57,862 bases of DNA from Rhabdochlamydiaceae bacterium (GTDB lineage Bacteria; Chlamydiota; Chlamydiia; Chlamydiales; Rhabdochlamydiaceae), in NCBI GenBank assembly GCA_019752555.1, contig JAIELY010000026.1:1-57862 (forward strand), in the 5' to 3' direction. Below are positions 17,605 to 29,285 of this stretch, piece after piece. The notes beneath the pieces were generated by a model. It saw only the letters and a list, made by a program, of their open reading frames with translations. It was not told where the DNA came from and did not search any database. The translations under genes and the position numbers were made by a program. The stretch's first letter is position 1. Each line of letters opens with the position of its first letter.

Positions 17605-18564
17605 ATGAAAAAGCTAGATCAATTAAAAAAAATGACCACTATTGTTGCCGACACGGGTGAATTTGAAGAAATCAAAAAATTCCACCCCCAAGATGCCACG
17701 ACAAATCCATCTCTCATCTTGGCCGCTGCAACAAAACCTGAATATCAATTCTTGATCGAAGAAGCCATCCAGTATGGGAAAAAAGCCTCTTCTCATCCCA
17801 AAGAACAGCTAGAAAAAATCCTCGATAAAATCTTCGTTAATTTCGGATTAGAAATTCTTAAGATCGTGCCAGGGCGCGTATCGACAGAGGTCGATGCACG
17901 TCTTTCTTTTGACATCGAAGGAAGCTTAAAAAAAGCACGTAACTTTATTGCTCTTTACGAAGCTGCTGGCATCGATAAAAAAAGAATTTTAATCAAGCTT
18001 GCTTCTACATGGGAAGGGATCAAAACGGCAGAAATTCTTGAAAAGGAAGGAATTCATTGCAACATGACTCTTTTGTTTTGCATGGCCCAAGCAATTGGGT
18101 GCGCTCAAGCAAAAGCTACTCTCATCTCACCATTTGTCGGTAGAATTTTAGATTGGTACAAGAAAAGCGAAGGGAAAGATTCCTATCCCCCTGCGGAAGA
18201 TCCTGGAGTGATTTCAGTCACTCAAATTTACCACTACTACAAAAAAATGGGAATTGCCACGCAGATCATGGGTGCTAGTTTCCGCAATTCTGAGGAAATC
18301 CTTGAGCTTGCAGGCTGTGACCTTCTCACTATTGCCCCAAAACTTTTAGCTGAGCTGCAAGAAGCTGAAGGCCCTGTACCTCGCAAGCTGGACCCTGAGG
18401 TTTCAAAATCAATGGTAATCGATAAGATTACACTCGACGAGAAAGCATTCCGATGGGAGCTGTCAGAAAACGCTATGGCAAATGACAAGCTCGCAGAAGG
18501 CATTCGCAATTTCAGCAAGGACATCGTCAAACTCGAAAAAATGATCCTGCAGCGTTTAAACTAG
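17605..18564 (+). CDS. tal: Transaldolase
   Basis: Non-oxidative pentose-phosphate enzyme exchanging a dihydroxyacetone unit between sugar phosphates; 319 residues, normal for the TalB type. The Schiff-base Lys is in [13 protein letters not shown], and [42 protein letters not shown] and [13 protein letters not shown] are all in place. GAGGTTTAGG precedes the ATG. It sits tail-to-tail near rpoC, as tal does in Chlamydia (there on the neighbouring position to rpoC), though here 2.1 kb with three extra genes intervenes. Confidence 0.95.
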   Translation: MKKLDQLKKMTTIVADTGEFEEIKKFHPQDATTNPSLILAAATKPEYQFLIEEAIQYGKKASSHPKEQLEKILDKIFVNFGLEILKIVPGRVSTEVDARLSFDIEGSLKKARNFIALYEAAGIDKKRILIKLASTWEGIKTAEILEKEGIHCNMTLLFCMAQAIGCAQAKATLISPFVGRILDWYKKSEGKDSYPPAEDPGVISVTQIYHYYKKMGIATQIMGASFRNSEEILELAGCDLLTIAPKLLAELQEAEGPVPRKLDPEVSKSMVIDKITLDEKAFRWELSENAMANDKLAEGIRNFSKDIVKLEKMILQRLN

Positions 18565-18574
18565 TCGAGCAAAG

Positions 18575-18700
18575 CTGTTGCAATCGTTTTTGTGTGAAAG
18601 CCCCGGGCTTGAAGCGAGATTAAGGTGAGCTGTTTTCATTGCCACCCCCTTTGATCTCATTTCAACCATCGGGCTTTGACGCAAGAACTTTTGTAATAAC
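18575..18700. repeat. Palindromic repeat, shorter variant
   Basis: GTGTGAAAGCCCCGGGCTTGA (18592 on) pairs imperfectly with TTTCAACCATCGGGCTTTGACGC (18660-18682); the inner GATTAAGGTG pairs with CACCCCCTTTGATC. The arms match the inner half of the full copy at 38381-38544 (GCGTGAAAGCCCCGGGG on its minus strand), but the outermost 30-40 bases differ. It occupies the start of the 295-base gap behind tal; the rest of the gap is AT-rich. Confidence 0.6.
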
Positions 18701-18809
18701 TTTATTTACAGAGACCTAACACCTTCCCGCCTGGAATCCAACCTAACGGTTGGGCTCCACACATTACAACTCATTAAAACTCACAAACTTAAAATAACAA
18801 CTTTAAAAA

Positions 18810-18838
18810 TTTAAATTAAAAAGCAAATTAATTATAAT
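18810..18838 (+). promoter_or_regulatory. Possible promoter of the kinase-like gene
   Basis: A perfect TATAAT lies at 18833-18838, 21 bases before the ATG, in a very AT-rich stretch. The -35 match (TTAAAT around 18811) is poor, so only the -10 supports this. Confidence 0.35.
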
Positions 18839-18859
18839 ATTTCGAAAATGGAGTTAATT

Positions 18860-19726
18860 ATGAGTGCAGTTAGTAAATCTAAGAGTCAGTCTACTTGGGA
18901 ACATATTGATAGAGGCATTGTACGCACAAAAACTTATGAAGACGGAAGGGAAAAAGTCACCTCATACTCAATCGGTAAAATCTTAGGTTCAAGCCTCTCT
19001 TTTAAAGTAATCGGATTAAATCCTAAGAAGGAAGGAAAGTCTTTAGCCATCAAAGTCATCAAAACAAGTCCATCAAGTAGATCCCCATTTCATCAACGTG
19101 AAGGACTAAGCCGCGAATATCAAATACTTTTACTAGTTGAAGAAAAATGTCCTTCATTTAAAGGATATTTCAAAGGTTTTATTCCTCAGTCTAAGACTCA
19201 CGAACCTACACTCATCATCCGAAAAATGAACTCAACATGGGAAGACCGGGAACCCGATAACATCATTACCCGGATCTTCGCGCTACGGGATCTTGCTAAT
19301 CAACTTAAAGAACTGCACTCTAATGGCATCTCACACATGGACACGCGAGATCACAACATCATGTATCATAAGGTAAAGGAAAAATATTTCATTATCGACT
19401 TCGGTTCTTCCCTAACTAAAAGCTTATTAGAGCGTTTTGAGTATGATGCAGCTACCCTTGCAAGGATTCGAGACCTTAATATGGAACTCGATGATTATGA
19501 TTTAGAAGCGTACCCAACCACTTCGGTGCGCCCTTCGTTAGGACACTCATTTGAAGATCACTGCAAGCGAGACATCTTAGAATTAATTCAGTCAACAAAA
19601 CCTCATGTAGACCCTTTATTAAGTCCCAATCCTAAAATCATGACCCTTTGGGACATTGAACATGCACCTAATACGATCGATGAATTTTTGGAAAAAATTC
19701 AAGAGGTCATTGATTACATCGGCTAA
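18860..19726 (+). CDS. Eukaryotic-like Ser/Thr protein kinase-fold protein
   Basis: 288 residues from the ATG at 18860, which has GGAG seven bases upstream (an ATG at 18848 is in frame but has no site). Kinase motifs in order: ATP-binding Lys in KSLAIKVIKT, helix C Glu probably in SREYQILLLVEE, catalytic loop LHSNGISHMDTRDHNIMYH (Asp and Asn present, HRD replaced by HMD), metal-binding DFG in YFIIDFGSSL. The Gly-rich loop is reduced to IGKILGSSLSFKV. After DFG the substrate lobe is short. Cytoplasmic by sequence; in a chlamydia-like intracellular bacterium, a translocated effector is plausible. Alternative: antibiotic/small-molecule phosphotransferase of the same fold. Confidence 0.72.
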   Translation: MSAVSKSKSQSTWEHIDRGIVRTKTYEDGREKVTSYSIGKILGSSLSFKVIGLNPKKEGKSLAIKVIKTSPSSRSPFHQREGLSREYQILLLVEEKCPSFKGYFKGFIPQSKTHEPTLIIRKMNSTWEDREPDNIITRIFALRDLANQLKELHSNGISHMDTRDHNIMYHKVKEKYFIIDFGSSLTKSLLERFEYDAATLARIRDLNMELDDYDLEAYPTTSVRPSLGHSFEDHCKRDILELIQSTKPHVDPLLSPNPKIMTLWDIEHAPNTIDEFLEKIQEVIDYIG

Positions 19727-19860
19727 GCAAAAATTACAATTCTCACTTTTAACGCTGGTTTTTGAATCCCTTCTTGGACGTTAAGCCAGCGTTCCCTTGC
19801 GCCCATATACAATCTAAATTATACTTATCGCCGCTTATCCTTTTAACTATAGGTACAATC

Positions 19861-20244
19861 ATGTCTGCAACAGATGCGTTAACCCTTCCAAAATCGTTTT
19901 CACAGTCACTAGCTTCTGCTGCCTATCTCGGAGGAGTGGGAGCCATTACAGCAGGTCTTTGCACCACAATAAACCCTGTTGTGGGTGCTTTCTTTACAAT
20001 CTCTTCCGCCATGGGGGCCAATATCAGCAAAAGGATCTGCGAGATGAGCTGTCCAACGACCTCGAAAACAGCAGAGTTTGCAATTAATCGAATTAGCGGC
20101 ATTGGACTTGGTCTTTTAACAACCACTCTCATGGGGCACCCTCTTTCAATTAAGGTCGCGATCCTCATGACGGTCGGTGCATTTGGAACACATCTTTTCA
20201 TCAACTGGGTCACTCAAAACTTAAAAACTCATCAAAAAATATGA
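19861..20244 (+). CDS. Hydrophobic multi-helix protein, tandem copy 1 (Inc-like candidate)
   Basis: 127 residues from the ATG at 19861 (TATAGGTACAATC upstream); the frame opens at 19762, but the extra 33 residues look non-coding. Four hydrophobic segments in two pairs (SAAYLGGVGAITAGLCTTINPVVG..., ISGIGLGLLTTTLMGHPLS..., VAILMTVGAFGTHLFI). Shared pattern with the next gene: GG(V/I)(G/A)A followed by T/LNPV(V/T)GAxFxxxS, then ISGIGxGxLxTTLxGxPLS. Pairs of helices with short loops are typical of chlamydial inclusion-membrane proteins, but no secretion signal can be verified. Confidence 0.65.
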   Translation: MSATDALTLPKSFSQSLASAAYLGGVGAITAGLCTTINPVVGAFFTISSAMGANISKRICEMSCPTTSKTAEFAINRISGIGLGLLTTTLMGHPLSIKVAILMTVGAFGTHLFINWVTQNLKTHQKI

Positions 20245-20633
20245 CAATGACACCTACCTCAGGGCCGAGTTGGAGCGCTCTTCTCTTCCGCAACGCAACC
20301 TTTGCTGCTTGCAATGCTGGATTAGGAGGAATCGCAGCTGCTGTATTTACCCAGCTGAATCCTGTAACAGGAGCCGTCTTTTGCGGCACATCCTCTTTAG
20401 CATTAAAATTAATTCAATCGGTCATAGGACATGGCAATAGCGAACAGAGCCGTATCATCTATTACGGACAACTAGCACTTAGCATTATCAGTGGAATTGG
20501 AGCGGGGGTGCTGATGACAACGTTGATAGGATTTCCCCTATCTTTTGAAGCGGGGATAACTTTAACGGTGTCAATGCTTGCAACGAGCACAGTGATTATG
20601 TTCTGCGTCGTTCCCTTGATCTTTAAATATTAA
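20241..20633 (+). CDS. Hydrophobic multi-helix protein, tandem copy 2 (Inc-like candidate)
   Basis: 130 residues; start overlaps the stop of the preceding gene by ATGA, so the two are co-translated. Four hydrophobic segments; LGGIAAAVFTQLNPVTGAVF and ISGIGAGVLMTTLIGFPLSFEAG align with the first copy, showing an old tandem duplication. Ends at a shared terminator region with rpoC on the other strand. Function unknown; a hetero-oligomer of both copies in a membrane is a reasonable guess. Confidence 0.65.
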   Translation: MTMTPTSGPSWSALLFRNATFAACNAGLGGIAAAVFTQLNPVTGAVFCGTSSLALKLIQSVIGHGNSEQSRIIYYGQLALSIISGIGAGVLMTTLIGFPLSFEAGITLTVSMLATSTVIMFCVVPLIFKY

Positions 20634-20666
20634 AGAAAAACCGCGCGCTTATTTCAAGCGCGCGGT
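20632..20666 (-). terminator. Rho-independent terminator after rpoC
   Basis: A perfect 11-bp stem, ACCGCGCGCTT (20640-20650) with AAGCGCGCGGT (20656-20666), loop ATTTC. On the minus strand it is followed by TTTTTCTTTA, 12 bases past the rpoC stop. The upstream A-run could also serve the plus-strand gene, whose stop is at 20633, but the T-tract favours rpoC. Confidence 0.88.
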
Positions 20667-20678
20667 TCAAAATGAAAC

Positions 20679-23600
20679 CTAGTCAGCGAATGAGAACACA
20701 AGTTCTCCTTCCCCTTCTCTATCAACCAGCTTGAGCACACGATTTCGATATTCTTCGAAACCGGTACCGCCTGGAATCATGTGACCGATGATCACGTTCG
20801 CTTTGAAATCGAGAAGATCATCAACCTGACCACGAGACGCAGCTTCCGTTAAAACACGTGTTGTGTCTTGGAAAGAGGCTGCAGAAACAAATGAATCCGT
20901 TCCCAAGGAAGCCTTTGTAATCCCAAGAAGCACAGGCGCTGCTTGTGCAGGTCTTCCACCTTCATCAATTGTTTTGCGATTGATTCTGTGGAAGTTCTTT
21001 TTATCGATATCTTCTCCATATAGGAAGGTCGTATCGCCTGGGTCTGTAACGCGAACTTTTTGGAGCATCTGGCGCACGATGATCTCAATGTGCTTGTCGT
21101 TGATATCAACCCCTTGGAGTCGATAAACTTCTTGCACTTGGTTCACAAGATACTTTTGCAGCTCTCTGACACCGCAGATCTCAAGAATCTCTTGAGGAAC
21201 TACAAGACCATCTGTCAACTGCTGCCCTTTGATCACTAAGTCGCCGCGCTGGATGATTAAGTGCTTGGTCAAAGGAATAAGATGTTCTTCTTCCATACCA
21301 GACTCTTCATCGCGGACAACGACAATCCGTTTGTTTTTCTGAACACCGCGGAAGTCGACAACCCCATCGATTTTAGCAATCTCAGCTGCGTCTTTAGGAC
21401 GTCTTGCTTCCATAAGCTCAGCTACACGCGGCAAACCGCCCACGATATCCTTTGTCTTAATAGCTCCACGCGGAAGACGCGCTAACAACATACCGGCAGA
21501 GACTTTAATGCCCTCTTGTACCGAGATGTAAGCTCCAGAAGGAATCGCATAGGTTCCAACGAGTTCTGTGCATTCAGGATCGGCGTAAATGACAATCTGA
21601 GGATGCAATTCCCCGCGATGCTGTTTCACGATGAGCTCTGTTTGACCCGTCTGTTTGTTGACCTCACGCTGAGTGGAAATCCCTTCAACGAGATCTTCAT
21701 ATTTGACATACCCAGGGCGTTCGCAAATAATAGGAACGTTGTGCTGCTCCCAGTGACCGACCTTTGTCCCTCGTTTCACCTTTGATCCGTCTTTTAAAAG
21801 GATGCGTGTTCCTAATTCGACAGTAAAGGTCTGCAAAGGCTCAATTGACTTCGCAGAGAGTAACTTTTTATACTCCTCAAGCGATCTGCCCTCATCGCGA
21901 ACGATATGCAAGGAACCGTTCTTATTCAGAACAATCCAAATGCCCTCTTCGTTCTGCACAGTACGCAAGTCCATGTAAACTAGGACACCATCGCCTTCTG
22001 CTTCAAGCTCAGGACTGATGCTTGCAGAAGCAATACCCCCAGTGTGGAACGTACGCATCGTGAGCTGCGTTCCTGGTTCCCCAATTGACTGAGCAGCGAT
22101 AATACCAACCGCTTCACCGGTAGAAACGAGCATTCCGTTAGCTAAGTTCAATCCATAGCACTTCGCACAAACCCCGCGACGCGATTCGCATGTCAGTGTC
22201 GAGCGGATTCGAACGCTTTCAATCCCAGCATCATCAATTGCTTCGGCTTGATGAACATTCATCAAGTCACCCGCACGTGCTAAAAGCTTTGTGCGGTCTC
22301 CAGGAAGATAGATATCATCGCAAGAAGTTCGCCCAAAGATACGGTCTTTAATCGGCAAGAGTTCTTCTTGACCCTGCTTAATCGCCGCAACCTCAATTCC
22401 ATTAAGCGTTCCGCAATCCTCTTCCGTAATGATCACATCTTGCGATACGTCCACAAGACGGCGTGTTAAATAACCCGAGTCAGCCGTTTTCAACGCGGTA
22501 TCCGCAAGACCTTTACGGGCACCGTGAGAAGAAATAAAGTACTCAAGAACAGACAGCCCTTCGCGGAAGTTCGCCGTAATGGGCGACTCGAGAATCTCCC
22601 CTGATGGTTTTGCCATCAAACCGCGCAACGCGCCTAGCTGTTTGACCTGAGATTTATTACCACGCGCTCCAGAGTCCATCATCAAATAAAGCGGATTAAG
22701 CTCATCATTTTGAACTTCACTGATGACCTTAAACAAGCACTCGGAAAGCATGTCGGTGACTTCCGTCCAAATGCTAATGATTTTGGAATGCCGCTCACCG
22801 TCAGTAATGATCCCGTCTTCGTACTGCTTTAAGACAACGGCAATACGCTTATAGGCAGCTTCGATAACGTCTGTTTTATTATCAGGAACGCGCACGTCGC
22901 AAACACCCATGGAAAGGGCAGATTTTGTCGCTTCCGCAAATCCTAAGTTTTTCAAGTTATCTAAGAAACGGACAGTCGCTTCTAATCCAACCTTTTTGTA
23001 CGTCTCAAGAACAAGCTCGCTCATCTTTTTTTTGCGAAGCGCATAGTTCTGGAATCCGAGTTCCTTTGGAACAATGGTATTGAAAAGAACGCGGCCTGGC
23101 GTGGTATCAATGATACCGCTTTCTAGCTTTAGTTTAATTTTCTCATGCAGACGTACGCCTCGACCCAGCTCATCTCTTCGCTGTCCTTCCGGAATGGACA
23201 TATCCCAGTTGTAACTTCCACCAGCAGAGAGGGCCATTAAGACCTCTTCTGTCGAACCGAAAACTTTGGTTTTCTTGTTATGTTCTTCCGGAATGTAAAG
23301 AGGATCATGCATTAAGTAGTACAATCCCAAAATCATATCCTGAGAAGGGACTGCAGCAGGTTTTCCAGAAGATGGCAAGAAGATGTTATCCGGCGCCATC
23401 ATCAATAGTTTTGCTTCGAGCTGAGCTTCAATAGAAAGAGGAACGTGGACCGCCATTTGGTCACCGTCAAAGTCCGCGTTAAACGCTGTACAGACAAGAG
23501 GGTGAATTCGGATCGCTTTTCCTTCAATGAGCACAGGCTCAAACGCTTGGATACCCAAACGGTGAAGTGTCGGAGCTCGGTTAAGAAGGACAGGATGACC

Positions 23601-24839
23601 CTTAATGATCTCTTCCAAGACATCCCATACTTCGGGAGCTTGTTTTTGAATCATTTTTTTTGCCGAACGGATCGTATACACATAACCTAAGTCTTTTAAC
23701 CGCTTAACGATAAACGGCTCAAACAACTCAAGCGCCATTTGCTTTGGCAAACCGCACTGATTGAAGCGCAATTCAGGACCAACGATAATGACCGAACGTC
23801 CGGAATAGTCAACCCGTTTACCAAGTAGGTTTTGACGGAAACGACCCTGTTTCCCTTTAAGCATTTCAGAAAGGGCTTTTAATGGTCGATTACCAGCTCC
23901 CATCACAGGATGTCCATGACGACCGTTATCAAAAAGGGCATCGACAGCTTCTTGCAGCATCCTCTTTTCATTACGCACAATCACATCGGGCGTCTTAAGC
24001 TTTAAAATCGCTTTTAGACGGTTGTTACGATTGATCACTCGGCGGTAAAGGTCATTCAAATCAGATGTCGCAAATCGACCGCCATCTAAAGGCACAAGAG
24101 GGCGCAGATCAGGAGGGATCACTGGTACGCAAGACATAACCATCCAGTCAGGACGGTTAGGCGATGAAGAAAAGCTCTCAATAATCTTAAGACGCTTTGC
24201 TAATTTCATCCGCGCTTGCATCGACTTTGTTTTGCGCAATTTATCTTTAAGATCGATGACAAGAGCGCCTAAATCTTCTTTTTCCAGTAGATCGCGGATC
24301 GCTTCTCCCCCCATCCGGGCGACAAAAGCATCCGAGCCCCATTTCTCTTGGGCTTCACGATATTCCGCATCACTCAGAAGTTGCTTGCGCTCGAGTGTCG
24401 AACGGCCTGCATCTATGACCACATATTCTTCGTAATAAATCACGCGCTCTAGATCCGTTGCGGACATCCCAAGAATATTACCAATACGCGACGGCATGGT
24501 TTTGAAAAACCAAATATGCACGACAGGCACAGCCAGTTCAATGTGTGCCATCCGTTCGCGTCTTACTTTCGAAAGCGTTACTTCAACGCCGCATCGGTCG
24601 CAAACAATCCCTTTGTGCTTGATCTTTTTATATTTACCACAGGCACATTCCCAGTCACGCGTTGGTCCGAAAATCTTTTCACAAAACAAGCCGCCCTTTT
24701 CGGGTTTAAAGGTACGATAGTTAATCGTCTCAGGCTTCTTTATTTCCCCCCTTGACCAGTCATTGCGGATGACATCATCAGACGCAATCTTAATCGTCAA
24801 TTTGTCAAATTGGGAATCTTTGAAGTCTTCTTCTGACAT
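20679..24839 (-). CDS. rpoC: RNA polymerase beta' subunit
   Basis: 1386 residues, close to chlamydial RpoC. The catalytic [16 protein letters not shown] is intact, the N-terminal zinc site is [15 protein letters not shown]...CDRCG-like ([20 protein letters not shown]), and the second Zn site is [13 protein letters not shown]. The rudder/clamp, bridge helix ([18 protein letters not shown]) and trigger-loop ([20 protein letters not shown]) regions are complete. It follows rpoB by 26 bases and is closed by the terminator at 20632-20666. Confidence 0.98.
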   Translation of the reverse strand: MSEEDFKDSQFDKLTIKIASDDVIRNDWSRGEIKKPETINYRTFKPEKGGLFCEKIFGPTRDWECACGKYKKIKHKGIVCDRCGVEVTLSKVRRERMAHIELAVPVVHIWFFKTMPSRIGNILGMSATDLERVIYYEEYVVIDAGRSTLERKQLLSDAEYREAQEKWGSDAFVARMGGEAIRDLLEKEDLGALVIDLKDKLRKTKSMQARMKLAKRLKIIESFSSSPNRPDWMVMSCVPVIPPDLRPLVPLDGGRFATSDLNDLYRRVINRNNRLKAILKLKTPDVIVRNEKRMLQEAVDALFDNGRHGHPVMGAGNRPLKALSEMLKGKQGRFRQNLLGKRVDYSGRSVIIVGPELRFNQCGLPKQMALELFEPFIVKRLKDLGYVYTIRSAKKMIQKQAPEVWDVLEEIIKGHPVLLNRAPTLHRLGIQAFEPVLIEGKAIRIHPLVCTAFNADFDGDQMAVHVPLSIEAQLEAKLLMMAPDNIFLPSSGKPAAVPSQDMILGLYYLMHDPLYIPEEHNKKTKVFGSTEEVLMALSAGGSYNWDMSIPEGQRRDELGRGVRLHEKIKLKLESGIIDTTPGRVLFNTIVPKELGFQNYALRKKKMSELVLETYKKVGLEATVRFLDNLKNLGFAEATKSALSMGVCDVRVPDNKTDVIEAAYKRIAVVLKQYEDGIITDGERHSKIISIWTEVTDMLSECLFKVISEVQNDELNPLYLMMDSGARGNKSQVKQLGALRGLMAKPSGEILESPITANFREGLSVLEYFISSHGARKGLADTALKTADSGYLTRRLVDVSQDVIITEEDCGTLNGIEVAAIKQGQEELLPIKDRIFGRTSCDDIYLPGDRTKLLARAGDLMNVHQAEAIDDAGIESVRIRSTLTCESRRGVCAKCYGLNLANGMLVSTGEAVGIIAAQSIGEPGTQLTMRTFHTGGIASASISPELEAEGDGVLVYMDLRTVQNEEGIWIVLNKNGSLHIVRDEGRSLEEYKKLLSAKSIEPLQTFTVELGTRILLKDGSKVKRGTKVGHWEQHNVPIICERPGYVKYEDLVEGISTQREVNKQTGQTELIVKQHRGELHPQIVIYADPECTELVGTYAIPSGAYISVQEGIKVSAGMLLARLPRGAIKTKDIVGGLPRVAELMEARRPKDAAEIAKIDGVVDFRGVQKNKRIVVVRDEESGMEEEHLIPLTKHLIIQRGDLVIKGQQLTDGLVVPQEILEICGVRELQKYLVNQVQEVYRLQGVDINDKHIEIIVRQMLQKVRVTDPGDTTFLYGEDIDKKNFHRINRKTIDEGGRPAQAAPVLLGITKASLGTDSFVSAASFQDTTRVLTEAASRGQVDDLLDFKANVIIGHMIPGGTGFEEYRNRVLKLVDREGEGELVFSFAD

Positions 24840-24865
24840 TGAGTATCTCCCCTAACGATAAATAT

Positions 24866-27800
24866 TTATTCTTCCTTAGCTTTTTCGGTACGCACATCCA
24901 GGCACAAGCCTTGCATTTCCTTCATCAAAACGTTGAAGGATTCTGGTGTACCGGAGCGGAGGACATTACCCCCTTTAACAATCGACTCGTACATGAGCGG
25001 ACGACCTGAGACGTCATCTGATTTAACAGTTAACATCTCTTGCAACAAGTTGGCAGCGCCATAAGCCTCAAGAGCCCACACTTCCATCTCCCCGAAACGC
25101 TGTCCCCCCATCTGAGCCTTACCGCCCAAAGGTTGTTGTGTCACAAGAGAGTAGGGTCCGATCGATCTCGCGTGGATCTTATCTGCGACCAAGTGGCTCA
25201 GTTTTAAGATGTAGATATAGCCTACCACGACTCTGTTCTCAAATCTCTCTCCAGTTCTTCCATCATAGAGATAGCTCTTGCCATCGGATGGAAGCCCGAG
25301 TTCTTTCATCATATCCCAGATGCGAGACTCAGGGAAACCTTCGAAAACAGGGCTCTTAACGTAAATACCGGCTTTTTTCGCTGCATACCCTAAATGAGTC
25401 TCAAGCAGCTGACCCATGTTCATACGAGATGGAACCCCGAGAGGATTCAAGATGATCTCGATTGTCTCACCATTATTCAAGTAAGGCATGTCCTGTTCAG
25501 GGACAATTTTGGAAACAACACCTTTGTTACCGTGTCGTCCCGCCATCTTATCTCCCACCTGAAGCTTACGTTTAGAGGCAATATAAACTTTTACCTGACG
25601 AATGACGCCAGGATCTAACTCAGTATCCCCTTTGCGTGTGTATTCGACTTCGGTCTTATGCTGGCTTTGGAGCGCTTGCATCGCCATATCAAATTCACGC
25701 ATAGAACTGCGCAGCGCCATGAAAATCTCGTCATCGCCCATGATCAAATCTTCCGGCTTCTCACCTTCGAGAGTTTCAATCATCTCTTGATTGATTGTCT
25801 CTCCTTCTTTAATGATCATGTCGCCCGTCTTACGGTGCATCACAGGACTTGGGGCAACTTCTCCCATTAATATAGCACCGAGTTTCTCATGGAACTCGAT
25901 AATCAATTCCGCTTCTTTTGTTTTAAAGTCGGAATGGATATCTTTGATCCGAGAGGCCTCTTCCACAAGTTCGTCATCTGTTTTTGAGAGGCGATCTCTT
26001 CGAGAAAAGACTTTAACGTCCATGACGACACCTTCAGTTCCTGGAGGAACTGTCAAGGAAGCGTCTTTAACGTCGGCTGCTTTCTCACCGAAGATAGCGC
26101 GAAGTAAGCGCTCTTCTGGAGCTAACTCGGTCTCAGATTTAGGTGTGATTTTTCCAACGAGAATATCTCCCGGCTTCACCTCAGCACCGATGCGAATGAT
26201 CCCATCTTCGCCTAAATTTGCTAATGCTTCTTCAGAAACATTCGGGATATCCCTTGTGATTTCCTCTTTTCCAAGTTTGGTGTCACGCGCTGTAAGTTCG
26301 AACTCTTCAAGATAGATCGATGTGTAGTAATCATCGCGAAGAAGCTTCTCCGAGATGATAATCGCATCCTCGTAATTGTAACCACACCAAGGCATAAAGG
26401 CTGCAAGAGCATTTTTACCGAGTGCCACTTCTCCTTTGTCCGTAGCAGGTCCATCTGCAATCACGTCGCCGGCACGTACCTCGTCTCCTACGTTACACAA
26501 AGGTGTTTGGTTGATGCACGTTCCCGCGTTAGATCGCATGAACTTCTTCAACACATAAGTCTTTTTGTTAAGAGGATTGAGCTTAGCTGCGATGACAATT
26601 TTAAACCCATCGACATAATCAACTGTACCATCTTCTTCTGCGACAATTACAGCACCAGAGTCGCGTGCTGAGCGATGCTCCAAACCCGTTCCTACAATCG
26701 GCGCATCTGTCTTTAGCAGAGGAACCCCTTGTCTTTGCATGTTCGAGCCCATCAAAGCGCGGTTCGCATCATCATGCTCTAAGAAGGGAATAAGTCCTGT
26801 CACAATTGAAACGAGCTGTTTGGAAGAGACGTCCATGTGAGTAATTTTATTCGTTTCAATCTTAAACGACTCTCCACGGTGGCGCGCCCAACAAAGAGGC
26901 TCTGCAAACATGTTGTATTGATCAAGAACAGCTGATGCCTGAGCGATCACGCAGTTTTCTTCTTGATCGGCTGTCATATATTCGATCTCTTCTGTCACAA
27001 CACCATCGCGGACGATGCGATAAGGAGTTTCGATAAAACCAAACTCGTTAATCTTAGCAAATGAGGACAGAGATGTAATTAGACCAATGTTGGGTCCCTC
27101 AGGAGTTTCAATAGGGCAAATTCTTCCATAGTGGCTCGGATGAACGTCGCGCACTTCGAAACCAGCGCGTTCTCTATTCAAACCACCAGGTCCAAGAGAG
27201 GAAAGACGACGTTTATGCGTCAACTCCGCAACTGGATTAGTTTGGTCCATAAATTGAGAGAGCTGAGATCTTCCAAAGAAGTCTTTAAGCACACCCGCTA
27301 GCCCTTTTGCAGAAACAATTTTTCCAGGGGTGAGCGTATCGGATGTAAAATCAAAAAGGTTCATCCTTTCCTTAATGATTTTCTCCATACGCGCAAGACC
27401 AATTCGGCATTGGTTCTGGATCAACTCACCGACAGATCTTACTCGGCGATTGCCTAAATGGTCGATATCATCGACATAGGAATTCTCATCCCCTTTTTTC
27501 AAGCGGATCAGATATTTTAACGCACCGATAACATCTTCTTTGCGCAGGGTAACAAGACCTAGTTCTTCGTCAGATGTCTCAAGTCCCAATTTGCGATTGA
27601 GTTTATAACGACCCACTCGGCCTAAATTATAACGTTTAGGGTCGAAAAACAGTCGCATGATCGCAGAGCGGGCATTCGATAGTGTAGCAGGTTCGCCTGG
27701 TCTGATTTTGCGATAAAAATCTTTAAGAGCAGATTCATACGAATCCGTTGGGTCTTTTGCTAACATTTTGATTACAGGGCTTGCTTCATCAGCATCTTCT

Positions 27801-28630
27801 GCAATTCGAACAGCAGCAATACCCGCATCAAGGATCCGTTTAAGCATAGCAGTGGTTAACTTTTCAGAAGCTTTTCCGAAAATAACGCCGCTTTGCTCAT
27901 CCACAACGTCTTCTGCCAAAATTTTACCAACAAGCTTAGGAAAATCTTTATCCGATTTAATTTTGACCTTGATGGTGCTAAAAAATTCCTCGATAATATC
28001 TGCATCCGTCGAATAACCGAGCGTACGAATGAAGGATGTCGCCAAGATTTTACGGCGTCTTTTCTTACGGTCGATGTAAATGTAGATTAAATCGTTTGTA
28101 TCAAATGCACCCTCGAGCCAACTTCCGCGGTAGGGAATGATTCGGAACGAGTAAATGACAGTCCCTTTTGGGTGACGTTCATGTTCAAACGAAATACCAG
28201 GAGATCGGTGCAACTGAGAAACGATCACACGCTCAGCACCGTTGACGATAAAGGTCCCTTCTTCTGTCATCACAGGGATTGTTCCCATGTAGACTTCTTC
28301 TTCTTTGATCCCTGTTTCGTCAGTAAGGCGAAATTTAACTTTTAATGTGACGTTATAGGTAATCCCTCTTCGAATGCATTCTTCTGGAGTATATTTGGGG
28401 ATTCCTAGACTGTAGGATATGTACTCAAGTATTGTTTTTTCGTCATAGGATTTAATGGGAAAAATCTCAGTAAATACCTCTTGCAATCCAATATTCTCTC
28501 TCTCGTGGGGCAGTATGTCGGCTTGGAGAAATTGATTGTACGATTTAATTTGGATTTCAATCAGGTTCGGTAGATCGATGATTTCTTCCCTACCACGAAA
28601 ACTCACCCGTTGAGGCGGCCTTTTAAGCAT
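24866..28630 (-). CDS. rpoB: RNA polymerase beta subunit
   Basis: 1254 residues, chlamydial length. The rifampicin region reads [20 protein letters not shown] then [20 protein letters not shown], without obvious resistance changes at the Asp-Gln-x-Asn and His-Lys-Arg-Arg positions. The DEAD-like [21 protein letters not shown], the [12 protein letters not shown] catalytic block and the C-terminal [21 protein letters not shown] are present. A 224-base gap with a strong hairpin separates it from rplL. Confidence 0.98.
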   Translation of the reverse strand: MLKRPPQRVSFRGREEIIDLPNLIEIQIKSYNQFLQADILPHERENIGLQEVFTEIFPIKSYDEKTILEYISYSLGIPKYTPEECIRRGITYNVTLKVKFRLTDETGIKEEEVYMGTIPVMTEEGTFIVNGAERVIVSQLHRSPGISFEHERHPKGTVIYSFRIIPYRGSWLEGAFDTNDLIYIYIDRKKRRRKILATSFIRTLGYSTDADIIEEFFSTIKVKIKSDKDFPKLVGKILAEDVVDEQSGVIFGKASEKLTTAMLKRILDAGIAAVRIAEDADEASPVIKMLAKDPTDSYESALKDFYRKIRPGEPATLSNARSAIMRLFFDPKRYNLGRVGRYKLNRKLGLETSDEELGLVTLRKEDVIGALKYLIRLKKGDENSYVDDIDHLGNRRVRSVGELIQNQCRIGLARMEKIIKERMNLFDFTSDTLTPGKIVSAKGLAGVLKDFFGRSQLSQFMDQTNPVAELTHKRRLSSLGPGGLNRERAGFEVRDVHPSHYGRICPIETPEGPNIGLITSLSSFAKINEFGFIETPYRIVRDGVVTEEIEYMTADQEENCVIAQASAVLDQYNMFAEPLCWARHRGESFKIETNKITHMDVSSKQLVSIVTGLIPFLEHDDANRALMGSNMQRQGVPLLKTDAPIVGTGLEHRSARDSGAVIVAEEDGTVDYVDGFKIVIAAKLNPLNKKTYVLKKFMRSNAGTCINQTPLCNVGDEVRAGDVIADGPATDKGEVALGKNALAAFMPWCGYNYEDAIIISEKLLRDDYYTSIYLEEFELTARDTKLGKEEITRDIPNVSEEALANLGEDGIIRIGAEVKPGDILVGKITPKSETELAPEERLLRAIFGEKAADVKDASLTVPPGTEGVVMDVKVFSRRDRLSKTDDELVEEASRIKDIHSDFKTKEAELIIEFHEKLGAILMGEVAPSPVMHRKTGDMIIKEGETINQEMIETLEGEKPEDLIMGDDEIFMALRSSMREFDMAMQALQSQHKTEVEYTRKGDTELDPGVIRQVKVYIASKRKLQVGDKMAGRHGNKGVVSKIVPEQDMPYLNNGETIEIILNPLGVPSRMNMGQLLETHLGYAAKKAGIYVKSPVFEGFPESRIWDMMKELGLPSDGKSYLYDGRTGERFENRVVVGYIYILKLSHLVADKIHARSIGPYSLVTQQPLGGKAQMGGQRFGEMEVWALEAYGAANLLQEMLTVKSDDVSGRPLMYESIVKGGNVLRSGTPESFNVLMKEMQGLCLDVRTEKAKEE

Positions 28631-28792
28631 TGAGACGGCTCCTAAACTTTATAATCTTGATGACAGACTGATACTGCTTAAAGTTCAACACAAGGGATAT
28701 TTCTACCGCTGCTCATGTAAAATCTTTTTTGTGCAGAGTATCATTTTTGCACTTCGCACTTAAAAAATACAAAAATCTAATTTTATTTGCAA

Positions 28793-28831
28793 AATCAAAG
28801 AGCAGAAGCCTCAACTTTTAGGCTTCTGCTC
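28793..28831 (-). terminator. Hairpin between rplL and rpoB (attenuator or partial terminator)
   Basis: A 12-bp perfect stem, GAGCAGAAGCCT (28800-28811) with AGGCTTCTGCTC (28820-28831), 8-base loop, 24 bases beyond the rplL stop. On the minus strand it is followed by TTTGATTTTGC. In many bacteria an attenuator here lowers rpoBC transcription relative to rplJL; the position fits that role. Confidence 0.75.
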
Positions 28832-28854
28832 AAGAAAAACGGATTCTGAAACGA

Positions 28855-29250
28855 TTAGAGTCCCTTTAAGGTGACCTTACCGCCAGCTGCTGCAATTTTC
28901 TTTGCAATCTCATCTGCTTCAGCTTTAGGAGAAGATTCTTTCAGCACTTGAGGAGCGCTGTCAACTTTCTCTTTAGCTTCTTTTAGTCCAAGTCCTGTCA
29001 CTTCACGGACGACTTTGATCACGCTGATCTTCTTGTCATCTGGTGTAGCTTCGAGAGTAATTTTGAACTCTGTAGACTCAGCGGCAGGAGCTTCAGCTGC
29101 AGCAGCTGGAGCCGCCATCATCATTGGAGCAGCAGCTGCTGCTTTAACGCCCCACTTGTCTTCTAAAGCAGTCTTTAGTTTTGACATGTCGAGAACGCTC
29201 AACTTGCTTAATTCTTCGACTAAATGTTCAATATTTTGTTGCGTAGTCAC
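28855..29250 (-). CDS. rplL: 50S ribosomal protein L7/L12
   Basis: 131 residues: N-terminal dimer helix ([21 protein letters not shown]), Ala-rich hinge ([21 protein letters not shown]) and C-terminal factor-binding domain with [23 protein letters not shown]. Multi-copy stalk protein that recruits elongation factors. 35 bases after rplJ. Confidence 0.97.
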   Translation of the reverse strand: MTTQQNIEHLVEELSKLSVLDMSKLKTALEDKWGVKAAAAAPMMMAAPAAAAEAPAAESTEFKITLEATPDDKKISVIKVVREVTGLGLKEAKEKVDSAPQVLKESSPKAEADEIAKKIAAAGGKVTLKGL

Positions 29251-29285
29251 GGTTAAACCTCTTTGCTTAATCTAGTTTAAAAAAT

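Noticed and set aside
25791-26315. 174-aa plus-strand frame inside rpoB
   Set aside because: Composition is Ser/Ile/Pro shadow-like, with rpoB intact on the other strand.
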